Assembly (NCBI RefSeq): GCF_003047265.1
Contig: NZ_PZYY01000008.1
Coordinates: 87,711-151,710, forward strand
Reading direction: 5' to 3'
Source: Nocardioides terrigena
Lineage (GTDB): Bacteria; Actinomycetota; Actinomycetes; Propionibacteriales; Nocardioidaceae
Length of the DNA: 64,000 nt
The position numbers and the translations under genes were made by a program. Shown here in pieces: positions 1 to 7,611 of this stretch. The notes beneath the pieces are model-generated. The model had not been told where the DNA came from, did no database searches, and saw nothing but the letters and a program-made list of their open reading frames with translations. The first letter of the stretch is position 1; each line of letters begins with the position of its first letter.

Positions 1-94
1 GCTCGCCGCCCAGGATCGCCTCGCGGAGGTACGCCGCAACGCGGGTGCTGCCGATGTCGGAGGTGTGGCCCGTGGCACTGCTCGTCTCGCTCAT
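1..94 (-). CDS. GntR-family transcriptional regulator, N-terminal fragment (runs off the left edge)
   Basis: Only the first 31 codons are in the window. They give an unstructured lead of about 16 residues followed by RVAAYLREAILGGE, which fits the first helix of the GntR winged-helix domain (pattern Y-L-R-x-x-I-L-x-G). The ATG overlaps the stop of the adjacent VOC-family gene as ATGA, so the two are probably co-transcribed and translationally coupled. A GntR regulator here fits the GGATCC-centred palindromes found upstream of the operon. Subfamily and ligand cannot be told from this fragment. Confidence 0.6.
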   Translation of the reverse strand, partial: MSETSSATGHTSDIGSTRVAAYLREAILGGE

Positions 95-597
95 GGACGT
101 GGATTCTCCCGGTCCCAGCGCTTGCCGTCCGGGGCGGACACCAGCTCGAACTGCATCCCCCACGGGCTGCGGAAGTAGATCCACCGGTTGCCCTCGGCCG
201 GGCCGCGGCTCGCGGTGGGTCCGTCGAGGACCTCCACCCCCGCCGTACGCAGGTGGTCGACGGCGGCGTCGAGGTCGTCGACGTACAGCGCGACGTGGTG
301 GCCTCCCACGTCGCTGTTGCGTGGGGGCTGCGTCCGCTGGTCGGGGGCGGAGTAGTGGAAGACCTCGAGGAGGGTCTCGCCGGCGAGGCGGAACCAGCGA
401 TTCTCGACCATCACCGTGTCGGGGTGCACGGCGAGGTGCCGGGTCATCCAGTCGTCGCCGGCGTCGGGGTGGGAGAAGGGGCCGAGGGAGTAGAGGTACT
501 CGCAACCGAGCACGTCGACGAGGAACCGGTGGGCCTCCTCGAGGTCGGGCACGGTGAAGCCCACGTGGTCGATCCGACGCAGGCCCGGCAGTGCCAT
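91..597 (-). CDS. VOC-family (glyoxalase/extradiol dioxygenase-like) protein
   Basis: 168 residues, from the ATG that reads MALPGLRRIDHVGF. This start was chosen because AGAAGGGG precedes it and the domain begins immediately; an upstream in-frame ATG at 693 would add 32 residues unlike the family. Two beta-alpha-beta-beta-beta modules are visible: the first opens with DHVGFTVPDLEEAHRFL, the second with HHVALYVDDLDAAVDHL. Candidate metal ligands are the His of DHVGF, the His pair of GGHHVAL and the Glu of MQFEL. The substrate is unknown. It is divergent from the E1-E2 operon and overlaps the GntR gene downstream, so a role in the same catabolic pathway is likely but inferred. Confidence 0.8.
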   Translation of the reverse strand: MALPGLRRIDHVGFTVPDLEEAHRFLVDVLGCEYLYSLGPFSHPDAGDDWMTRHLAVHPDTVMVENRWFRLAGETLLEVFHYSAPDQRTQPPRNSDVGGHHVALYVDDLDAAVDHLRTAGVEVLDGPTASRGPAEGNRWIYFRSPWGMQFELVSAPDGKRWDRENPRP

Positions 598-606
598 CGA
601 CACCCC

Positions 607-694
607 TTCTGGATCCGAAACGGGACAGAGTGCCAGCAAAGCACGCATAACCGTGTGGCGTCCATCACTCGTGACTCTAGATTTTGGATCCAAT
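607..694. promoter_or_regulatory. Divergent promoter region with two GGATCC-centred operator-like palindromes
   Basis: Between the divergent VOC/GntR genes and the E1 gene lie TTGGATCCAA, a perfect 10-bp palindrome at 684-693, and TTCTGGATCCGAAA, imperfect, at 607-620. The first closely resembles the operator ATTGGATCCAAT described for Caulobacter VanR, an FCD-type GntR repressor. Because a GntR gene is encoded just downstream of the VOC gene, autoregulation plus control of the E1-E2 operon is the simplest reading. That assignment is inference. Confidence 0.5.
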
Positions 695-731
695 CGGTGT
701 CAGAGTGGCGGCGTCACCGAGGAGGAGAGCC

Positions 732-2912
732 ATGCCCCAGCACCGCCCGCTCACGCCCGCGGCCCCGTGGGTCGAGGTCGTCGCCACCGACGAGGACTGG
801 GACGCCGCCGACCCGCAGCTGCTGCGCACGTTCTACGCCCAGCTGGTCTGGATCCGCGCGTTCGAGCAGTACGTCCTCGACCTCGCCGGCGCCGGGCTGA
901 TCCACGGGCCCGCCCACTCCAGCATCGGCCAGGAGGGCGGCGCCGTCGGCTCGGTCCTCGCCCTCACCAGCGAGGACTCGGTCAACGGGTCGCACCGCGG
1001 CCACCACCAGTTCCTCGCCAAGGCGCTCCACCACGTCGAGCCCAAGGGGATGGACCCGCTCGCACCCCCGTCCGACGACGTGCGCGACGTGCTGCTGCGC
1101 ACCCTCGCCGAGATCGCCGGCCTCGACCGCGGCTGGAGCCACGGTCGCGGCGGCTCGATGCACCTGCAGTGGAAGGAGGCCGGCGCGATGGGCACCAACG
1201 CCATCGTCGGCGGCGGCGTCCCGCAGGCGGCCGGCTTCGCCTTCGCCCACCAGCGATCCGGCACGGACGCGGTCTCGGTCACCTACTTCGGCGACGGGGC
1301 CGTCAACATCGGCTCCACCCTCGAGACGATGAACCTCGCCGGCGCGTGGGCCCTCCCGGTCTGCTTCTTCATCGAGAACAACCGCTACGCCGTGTCCACC
1401 TCCGTCGAGGAGGCCACCGCCGAGCCCCGTCTCTCCGCCCGCGGCATGGGCTTCAACCTCGCGTCCTGGAAGGTCGACGGCCAGGACCCGCTCGCCGTCC
1501 ACCTCGCCATGACCGAGGCCGTGGAGCACATGCGGGCAGGTCGTGGCTCGACCGTGGTCGAGGTCGACACCTACCGCTTCTTCCACCAGAACGGCGGGTT
1601 CGCCGGCAGCGCGTTCGGCTACCGCGACAAGGAGGAGGAGAAGGCGTGGCGGCTGCGTGACCCGCTGACCATCACCTCCGCCCACCTCGAGCGGCTCGGC
1701 CTCCTCGGGGACGGCGAGGCCGACCGGGCGCTCACGCAGGCAAAGGCCGTGATGGAGGAGATCGGCGACGTGCTGCTCGAGCCGGTCCCCGACGGCAAGC
1801 CCGGCCAGCGCCGGATCCGCGCCGCCGAGTGGCCCGACCCCGCGTGGGTCGACGTCGGTGTGCGCGGCGACCTCTCCGAGATGGACGACGCCCGGGTGGT
1901 GGCCGCCGAGGGGCACGCCGTGCCCGTGCACGACATGAAGCTGGTCGAGTCGATCGCCGCCGTCCTCGGCCGTCGGATGGAGACCGACCCCGGCGTGATC
2001 GTCATGGGCGAGGACGTCCACCGGCTCAACGGCGGCACCAACGGCGCCACCCGGGGCCTCAGCGAGCGCTTCCCCGACCGGGTGCTCGGCACGCCCATCA
2101 GCGAGAACGCCTTCACCGGCCTCGCCTGCGGCGTCGCGCTCGACGGCCGCTTCACGCCGGTCGTCGAGTTCATGTACGCCGACTTCATGTGGGTCGCCGC
2201 CGACCAGCTCTTCAACCAGGTTGCCCGCGCGAGGCACATGTACGGCGGGGACGGCGCCGTACCCCTCGTCCTGCGCAGCAAGGTCGCCATGGGCACCGGC
2301 TACGGCTCCCAGCACTCGATGGACCCCGCCGGCATCTTCGCCACCTCGGCGGGCTGGCGCATCGTCGCGCCGAGCACGCCCTACGACTACGTCGGCCTGA
2401 TGAACGCGGCCCTGCGCTGCCAGGACCCCGTCGTCGTGCTCGAGCACGTCGACCTCTACAACGCCGTCGGGCCGGGACCGGTCGACGACCTCGACTTCTG
2501 CCTGCCCGTCGGCAAGGCCGCGATCCGTCGTGAGGGCAAGGACGCCACGATCCTCACCTACCTCGGGATGGTGCCGTTCGTGCTCGAGGCCGTCGAGGAG
2601 TTCGGCCAGGTCGACGCGGAGGTCATCGACCTGCGCTGGCTCGACCGGGCCAGCATCGACTGGGACACCATCGAGGCGTCGATCACCAAGACCAACCAGG
2701 TGCTGATCGCCGAGCAGGGCGCGGTCGGCACGTCGTACGGCGGGTGGCTGGCCGACGAGATCCACCGGCGGTTCTTCGACCTGCTCGACGCCCCCGTCCG
2801 CCGGGTCACCGGCGCCGAGGCCTCGCCCAGCATCAGCAAGGTGCTGGAGCGCGCGGCGATCGCCCAGAAGGACGAGGTCATCGCCGAGCTCACCGAGATC
2901 GCGAGGTACTGA
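732..2912 (+). CDS. Thiamine-diphosphate-dependent 2-oxoacid dehydrogenase E1, fused alpha and beta subunits
   Basis: 726 residues. The ATG at 732 follows GAGGAGGAGAG; an ORF opening 48 nt upstream overlaps the operator and lacks a ribosome site. Residues about 20-350 are an E1 alpha domain: SIGQEGGAVG, HRGHHQF, RGGSMH, and the TPP motif GDGAVN (about 187) ending at IENNRY (about 216). Residues about 395-726 are an E1 beta domain with VIVMGEDV and a GTPISENAF segment. It decarboxylates a 2-oxoacid and passes the acyl group to lipoyl-E2. Substrate (pyruvate, branched-chain oxoacid or acetoin) is not clear. The E2 gene follows by 1 nt, but no E3 is nearby. Fused alpha-beta E1 proteins are known, though separate genes are more usual. 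Confidence 0.88.
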   Translation: MPQHRPLTPAAPWVEVVATDEDWDAADPQLLRTFYAQLVWIRAFEQYVLDLAGAGLIHGPAHSSIGQEGGAVGSVLALTSEDSVNGSHRGHHQFLAKALHHVEPKGMDPLAPPSDDVRDVLLRTLAEIAGLDRGWSHGRGGSMHLQWKEAGAMGTNAIVGGGVPQAAGFAFAHQRSGTDAVSVTYFGDGAVNIGSTLETMNLAGAWALPVCFFIENNRYAVSTSVEEATAEPRLSARGMGFNLASWKVDGQDPLAVHLAMTEAVEHMRAGRGSTVVEVDTYRFFHQNGGFAGSAFGYRDKEEEKAWRLRDPLTITSAHLERLGLLGDGEADRALTQAKAVMEEIGDVLLEPVPDGKPGQRRIRAAEWPDPAWVDVGVRGDLSEMDDARVVAAEGHAVPVHDMKLVESIAAVLGRRMETDPGVIVMGEDVHRLNGGTNGATRGLSERFPDRVLGTPISENAFTGLACGVALDGRFTPVVEFMYADFMWVAADQLFNQVARARHMYGGDGAVPLVLRSKVAMGTGYGSQHSMDPAGIFATSAGWRIVAPSTPYDYVGLMNAALRCQDPVVVLEHVDLYNAVGPGPVDDLDFCLPVGKAAIRREGKDATILTYLGMVPFVLEAVEEFGQVDAEVIDLRWLDRASIDWDTIEASITKTNQVLIAEQGAVGTSYGGWLADEIHRRFFDLLDAPVRRVTGAEASPSISKVLERAAIAQKDEVIAELTEIARY

Positions 2913-2913
2913 C

Positions 2914-4257
2914 GTGGCACGCGTGCTGCGGATGCCGGGCGTCTCGGCCAACGCGACCGAGGCGGTGCTGGCCGAGTGGCTGGTGGCCGAGTCGGCGGAG
3001 TTCGCCGCGACCGACGCACTGGCGACCGTCGAGACCGACAAGGCGCTGGTCGACGTGGAGGCCGAGGCCGCGGGCGTCGTGCTCAAGGCCCTGGTGGCCG
3101 CCGGGTCGCAGGTCGAGGTGGGCGCCCCGATCGCCGTGCTCGGGGCGGTGGGGGAGCGGGTCGACGACCTGGCGGCCCTGCTGCGTGAGCTCGGCGTCGC
3201 CGAGGAGTCCGCCCCCGTCATCGCCGAGCGGCGCGACGTCCCCGACCAACCGGTCGAGCGCACCGAGCCCGACGTCGACCCGGGCTCCGGCGCCCCGGTC
3301 GTCGAGCCGGCGCCCGAGTCACCCGCCGCCGCGTCTCCTGCGCCGGTGGCCGGGACCGGCCCTGCCCGTCCGTCGGGGCGGGTCTTCGCCAGCCCGCTGG
3401 CGCGCAAGATCGCCCGCGACGCCGGACTGGCCATCGAGGAGATCCCCGGCACCGGCCCCCGCCACCGGGTCCTGCGCCGCGACGTCGACGCCCTGCTCGC
3501 CTCGCGCCGGGCCGCGCCGCCCGCCCCTGCACCTGCTCCGACGTCGGCCGCACCCCGGCCGGCCCCGTCTGCTGCCTTCGAGGACGTGCCCCACACCCGT
3601 CTGCGGCGTGCCGTCGCGGAGCGGCTGGCCACCAGCAAGCGGGAGGCGCCGCACTTCTACGTCCGCACCACCGTCCGGGTGGAGCGGCTGCTCGCCCTGC
3701 GCGCCGAGCTCAACGACGCGCTCGACGGCGAGGTGAAGGTCTCGGTCAACGACCTCGTCGTCAAGGCCGTCGCCCTGGCCCACGAGCGGGTGCCCGACCT
3801 CAACGTCACCTGGACCGACGACGCCGTACGCCGCTGGCACGCGGCCGACATCGCCGTCGCCGTCGCCACCGACCGAGGCCTCGTGACCCCGGTGCTGCGC
3901 GACGTCGGCCACCGGTCGGTCTCCTCGGTGGCGAGCACCGTCCGCGAGCTCGCCGGCCGCGCCCGCGAGGGACGGCTCCGGCAGGAGGAGCTCGAGGGCG
4001 GCTCGATCACCGTCACCAACCTCGGGATGTACGGCGTCGAGGAGTTCGCCGCGATCATCAACCCGCCGCACGCCGCGATCCTCGCGGTGGGTGCGGTGCG
4101 CGAGGAGCCCGTCGTCCGGGACGGCTCCGTCGTCCCCGGCTCCGTGATGAGCCTGACCCTCTCGGTCGACCACCGGCCCGTCGACGGCGTCGTCGCCGCG
4201 CGCTGGCTGGCGGAGCTGACCGGGTTGCTGGAGCGCCCCGTGCGGCTGCTCGCCTGA
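2914..4257 (+). CDS. Dihydrolipoamide acyltransferase (E2) of a 2-oxoacid dehydrogenase complex
   Basis: 447 residues from a GTG one base after the E1 stop. One lipoyl domain occupies residues 1-80, with the lipoylated lysine in ETDKA at about K43. An Ala/Pro linker follows, then a peripheral-subunit-binding domain (FASPLARKIARDAG, about 157-195), another Ala/Pro linker, and a catalytic acyltransferase domain from about 225. The active-site signature DHRPVDG is at about 419-425, with His420 and Asp424 as the expected catalytic residues. It receives the acyl group from E1 and transfers it to CoA. The dihydrolipoamide dehydrogenase must be encoded elsewhere. Confidence 0.92.
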   Translation: MARVLRMPGVSANATEAVLAEWLVAESAEFAATDALATVETDKALVDVEAEAAGVVLKALVAAGSQVEVGAPIAVLGAVGERVDDLAALLRELGVAEESAPVIAERRDVPDQPVERTEPDVDPGSGAPVVEPAPESPAAASPAPVAGTGPARPSGRVFASPLARKIARDAGLAIEEIPGTGPRHRVLRRDVDALLASRRAAPPAPAPAPTSAAPRPAPSAAFEDVPHTRLRRAVAERLATSKREAPHFYVRTTVRVERLLALRAELNDALDGEVKVSVNDLVVKAVALAHERVPDLNVTWTDDAVRRWHAADIAVAVATDRGLVTPVLRDVGHRSVSSVASTVRELAGRAREGRLRQEELEGGSITVTNLGMYGVEEFAAIINPPHAAILAVGAVREEPVVRDGSVVPGSVMSLTLSVDHRPVDGVVAARWLAELTGLLERPVRLLA

Positions 4258-4300
4258 TCGACGGCGCCGCCCGGCGCCCGGGGTCCCAGGAGGACACCAG

Positions 4301-5728
4301 ATGGAGAACAACCAGAAGGCAGGGCTCAACCGGCGCTCGGTGCTCGGGGGTGCCGCGGCCGCCGCGGGTGCGCTCGGGGCCACGGCGGTGGCGTCACCCG
4401 CGGTGGCGGGACGTGGTGGCGGTCGCGACCACGGGCCCGGTCCGCGGGAGTACGTCCTCACCGGTGGCTACGTGCTGTCGATGGACCCGGCCGTCGGCGA
4501 CCTCGACGGCGGCGACGTGCACGTCAAGGACGGCCGGATCGTCGCGGTCGGGCGCGACCTCCGCGCGCGGGCGGCCCGCATCGACGTCCGCGGCACCATC
4601 GTGATGCCCGGCCTGGTCGACACGCACTGGCACCTGTGGACCACCCTGTTCCGGTCGATGTCGAGCTCGTCGCCGGCGACGGCGTACTTCGCGCTCAACG
4701 TCGCCAACGGCGTCCGCGCATTGCCCTCCGACCTCTACCAGGGCGCCCGGCTGGCGCTGGTCGACGCCCTCAACAGCGGCGTCACGACCGTCAACGACTG
4801 GTCGCACAACCTGCGCTCGCCCGACCACGCCGACGCCAACCTCCGGGCCCACCGCGAGATCGGGCTGCGGGGACGGTTCTCCTACGGCACCCCGCAGGGC
4901 TATCCCGGGACCTCGGTGATCGACCTCGACGACATCGCGCGGGTCAAGCGGGAGTGGTTCGACAGCGGCCGGCTGCCGCTGATGCACCTCGGCCTGGCCG
5001 GACGCCCTCCCGGACTGGTCGGTGAGGCGGTCTTCCGTCCGGAGTACGACGCCGCGCGCGCCCTCGGGCTGCCGGTGAGCTACCACGCCAACTCGACCCG
5101 CGCGCAGGGTGCGCTCGAGATGGTGCGCCAGCTGGGTGAGCAGGACATGCTCGGCCCGGACACCCAGCTGATCCACGCGCTCTACACCACCGAGGCGGAA
5201 CGGGCGGCGATCCGCGACACCGGCGCGAGCGTCAGCATCTCGCCGATGTCGGAGCTGCTGATCGGCTACGGCATCTCCCCGGTCAAGGACATGGTCGACA
5301 GCAACGTGCTGCTCACGCTCTCGGTCGACACCCTGTCCCTCGTCGGGTCGGCCGACATGTGGGCGGTGATGCGGCTGACGACCGGGCTGCACCGCGGCGT
5401 CTCCGAGCAGGAGCTCTCGATCAACACCCGTCGGGTGCTCCAGATGGCCACCCTCGATGCGGCCACCAGCCTCGGGCTGGGCGACGTGACTGGCTCGCTG
5501 ACCCCGGGCAAGCGCGCCGACGTCGTGATGGTCCGCCGTCACGACGTCGCCATGGCCCCGGTCATCGACGTGGCCAACAGCCTCACCCTGGCGGCCGGTG
5601 CGGAGAACGTCGACACCGTGATCGTCGACGGGCGCTTCCGCAAGCGCGGGGGCCGCCTGCTCGGCATCGACACCGAGCGGGTGGTGCGCGGCACCGAGCA
5701 GGCGATCGCGGCGCTGCTCGCCCGCTGA
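4301..5728 (+). CDS. Tat-exported metal-dependent amidohydrolase
   Basis: 475 residues; AGGAGGACACC precedes the ATG. The N-terminus carries a twin-arginine signal (NRRSVLGGAAAAAGALG, likely processed after SPAVAG). The mature part has the amidohydrolase composite fold: a beta-sandwich start (YVLTGGYVLSMD), the metal motif DTHWH with His109 and His111, later YHANSTRAQG and LIHALYTT histidines, and SVDTLSLVG with the likely metal-binding Asp. It resembles the chlorohydrolase/aminohydrolase branch (SsnA, AtzB-like) that hydrolyses C-N or C-Cl bonds on ring compounds. Export suggests an extracytoplasmic substrate whose product could be taken up by the ABC importer downstream; that link is inference. 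Confidence 0.8.
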   Translation: MENNQKAGLNRRSVLGGAAAAAGALGATAVASPAVAGRGGGRDHGPGPREYVLTGGYVLSMDPAVGDLDGGDVHVKDGRIVAVGRDLRARAARIDVRGTIVMPGLVDTHWHLWTTLFRSMSSSSPATAYFALNVANGVRALPSDLYQGARLALVDALNSGVTTVNDWSHNLRSPDHADANLRAHREIGLRGRFSYGTPQGYPGTSVIDLDDIARVKREWFDSGRLPLMHLGLAGRPPGLVGEAVFRPEYDAARALGLPVSYHANSTRAQGALEMVRQLGEQDMLGPDTQLIHALYTTEAERAAIRDTGASVSISPMSELLIGYGISPVKDMVDSNVLLTLSVDTLSLVGSADMWAVMRLTTGLHRGVSEQELSINTRRVLQMATLDAATSLGLGDVTGSLTPGKRADVVMVRRHDVAMAPVIDVANSLTLAAGAENVDTVIVDGRFRKRGGRLLGIDTERVVRGTEQAIAALLAR

Positions 5729-5732
5729 GACC

Positions 5733-5773
5733 CTCGTCCGCCCCGGGGACCCGTGAGCTCCGGGGCGGACGAG
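5733..5773. terminator. Bidirectional hairpin terminator between convergent genes
   Basis: CTCGTCCGCCCCGG at 5733-5746 pairs perfectly with CCGGGGCGGACGAG at 5760-5773, a 14-bp stem with a 13-nt loop. It lies 5 nt past the amidohydrolase stop and 30 nt beyond the convergent FAD oxidoreductase stop. There is no U-tract, which is common for actinobacterial terminators. Confidence 0.7.
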
Positions 5774-5802
5774 CTCGACCTGCGTGTCGGGAGCGAGGAC
5801 CC

Positions 5803-7362
5803 TCAGGTGGGTCCCATCACCTCCAGCGGGTCCCTGCCGAGCGCGGTCAGCACGGTGCGGGCGGCGTTGCGCCCGGGCCGTCCCGAGACGGACCCGCCCG
5901 GGTGGGTGGTGGACCCGGTGAGGAAGAGACCCGCCAGGCCGGTGTCGTAGCGGGGCCAGCCCGGCAGCACGTGGCCGTCGATCAGGAACTCCCCGCCATG
6001 GCAGGAGCCGCCGAGGTTCTGCGGGTTGTGGGCCGCGACGTCCACGGGCGACTCGGTCCGCATCGAGAGGATGTCGACCTCGCCCAGGCCGCGGGTGCGC
6101 TGCCGCACCAGCTCGACCAGCGCCGCGCCGTACTCGTCCTTGGAGTCGGCCCAGCCCCGTCCGTCGGCGCGCTGCCACGGCGCGATGGTGAGGATCTTGA
6201 AGGTGCCTCCGCTGTCGGCCACCCGGCTGGGATCGACGACGGTCTGGTTGACCACCAGCAGCCACGGATCGTCCGCGTCGACCTCGCCCGCGGCGCACCG
6301 GTCGAGGTGGCGGGCCATGCCGTCGGCGGTGCCGAGACCTGCCGCGGCGCTGGCGATGCCTCCGTGGCCGAAGGCGAGATCGCCGCGCAGGGCCGCGTGG
6401 ACGGCGAGCACGCTGAGGCCCGGGCGCCAGGTGTCCCGCGCTTCGAGCAGGTCGGGGGAGGGGGCGCCGTCGACGACCTGGTCGGCCACGCCAGCGAGGT
6501 GTCCGCCGGTCACCACCGCCCGGCCCGCGGCGACGGTCCGGTCGCCCACCCGGACGCCGGTGACCCGGTCGCCGTCGGTGACGTAGCCGGAGACGGTGGC
6601 CGAGCAGACCACCCTGCCGCCGTGCGCCGTGATGGCGCGCACCAGCGCGTCGGGGAGCGCCTGGCTGCCCCCGACCGGGGTCGTCCAGCCGTGGTCGAGG
6701 CGACCGACGGCCAGCGAGGAGGGGAGGAATCCGGTCCCGGGGCGGCGCGGGTCCTGGATCGTCGCCATCGCCAGCCACAGCACGAAGGAGCGGACCACCG
6801 GGTGCTCGAAGGTCTCGTGGACGACGTCCCAGGCGCTCCGCGACCGCAGGGCCAGATAGGCCTGGGTGGTGGGGCTCTCGGGCTGCGGGAGTGCGGAGCT
6901 CCACCGACCGTGGGCCGCGCCGAGGCCGCCCCGCCAGGCGCGCACCATCAGCTCGAAGGCCCGCGCGTCACCGGCGGACCACCGGGCGAGCTCGTCGGTG
7001 GTGGCGGCCAGGTCGGGACGCATCACCAGCACGTCGCCGTCGGGCTGCGGCATCACCACGGCCGGGTCGGTGGTGAGGTAGCGCAGCCCCTGCTCGGCGA
7101 CCAGGCCCAGCTCGTCGTCACGCACGAGGGGGTTGTTCTGGATCAGCACGTGCGCGCTGCTGCAGGAGTCATGGGCGAAGCCGGGGAGGGTCAGCTCCTC
7201 GGTACGGGTGTTGCCTCCCACCGTCGGACCCGCCTCGAGCACGAGCACCTCGAGCCCGGCCCGGGCGAGGTAGGCCGCCGCGACCAGGGAGTTGTGCCCC
7301 GCGCCCACGACCACCACCTCCGCGTGCTCGGGCAGGTCGTCCGGGACCGGGGTGCTGTCCAT
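5803..7362 (-). CDS. FAD-dependent oxidoreductase, phytoene-desaturase/PYROXD2-like
   Basis: 519 residues from the ATG preceded by GGAGAGGAGCACCAC; a longer in-frame opening to 7548 crosses the intergenic palindromes and is unlikely. The N-terminal Rossmann motif is AEVVVVGAGHNSLVAAAYLARAG, ending at VLEAGPTVGG, the dinucleotide-binding pattern of NAD(P)/FAD amine-oxidase-like flavoproteins. The C-terminus has GLFLTGSTTHPGGSVSGRPGRNAA, typical of the CrtI/PYROXD2 group. No carotenoid genes are nearby, so carotenoid desaturation is not implied. Divergent from the ABC importer, with a matching operator-like site on each side of the shared promoter region, it probably acts on the imported compound. 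Confidence 0.82.
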   Translation of the reverse strand: MDSTPVPDDLPEHAEVVVVGAGHNSLVAAAYLARAGLEVLVLEAGPTVGGNTRTEELTLPGFAHDSCSSAHVLIQNNPLVRDDELGLVAEQGLRYLTTDPAVVMPQPDGDVLVMRPDLAATTDELARWSAGDARAFELMVRAWRGGLGAAHGRWSSALPQPESPTTQAYLALRSRSAWDVVHETFEHPVVRSFVLWLAMATIQDPRRPGTGFLPSSLAVGRLDHGWTTPVGGSQALPDALVRAITAHGGRVVCSATVSGYVTDGDRVTGVRVGDRTVAAGRAVVTGGHLAGVADQVVDGAPSPDLLEARDTWRPGLSVLAVHAALRGDLAFGHGGIASAAAGLGTADGMARHLDRCAAGEVDADDPWLLVVNQTVVDPSRVADSGGTFKILTIAPWQRADGRGWADSKDEYGAALVELVRQRTRGLGEVDILSMRTESPVDVAAHNPQNLGGSCHGGEFLIDGHVLPGWPRYDTGLAGLFLTGSTTHPGGSVSGRPGRNAARTVLTALGRDPLEVMGPT

Positions 7363-7399
7363 GTGGTGCTCCTCTCCGGGGCCAGAGTGGCAGCGGCCA

Positions 7400-7409
7400 C
7401 AACCGATTG
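7400..7409. promoter_or_regulatory. LacI-type half-matched operator candidate, oxidoreductase side
   Basis: CAACCGATTG fits the pattern CAAnCGnTTG with central CG. The same core (CAATCGATTG) is found at 7581-7590 on the transporter side. The site is 38 nt upstream of the FAD oxidoreductase start codon. Confidence 0.4.
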
Positions 7410-7541
7410 CAACCACGAGAACGGCGCCGTGACCCCTGCGCGCCGGCCTCGTCGATGTCACCCGGCGTCCCCGAATGCGCCGACTTCGGCGCGTGCAAGG
7501 GCGCTTCTCGCGCTCTCGAGGTTGCAATTGGGCGGCATCCC

Positions 7542-7593
7542 TTGACACATGTGGCGCAGTTCACAACACTGGCGATGCCGCAATCGATTGCGG
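7542..7593 (+). promoter_or_regulatory. ABC importer promoter with LacI-family-like operator
   Basis: TTGACA at 7542-7547 is followed after 17 nt by AACACT at 7565-7570, a plausible sigma70-type promoter. Directly downstream, CCGCAATCGATTGCGG at 7578-7593 is a perfect 16-bp palindrome with central CG, the general form of LacI/PurR-family operators. It would cover the transcription start, so a repressor here should block the importer. No LacI-family gene is present in the window. Confidence 0.6.
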
Positions 7594-7611
7594 ATTCACC
7601 GAGGAGGAAGC

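Noticed and set aside
714..3638. Long open frames on the strand opposite the E1-E2 genes (about 970 codons)
   Set aside because: Mirror-image artefact of GC-rich codon bias; low-complexity Arg/Gly/Ala product, no ribosome site, and the opposite strand encodes two clear enzymes.
5803..7362. Carotenoid biosynthesis (crtI)
   Set aside because: The CrtI-like fold is shared with PYROXD2-type flavoproteins, and there is no phytoene synthase or other crt gene nearby.
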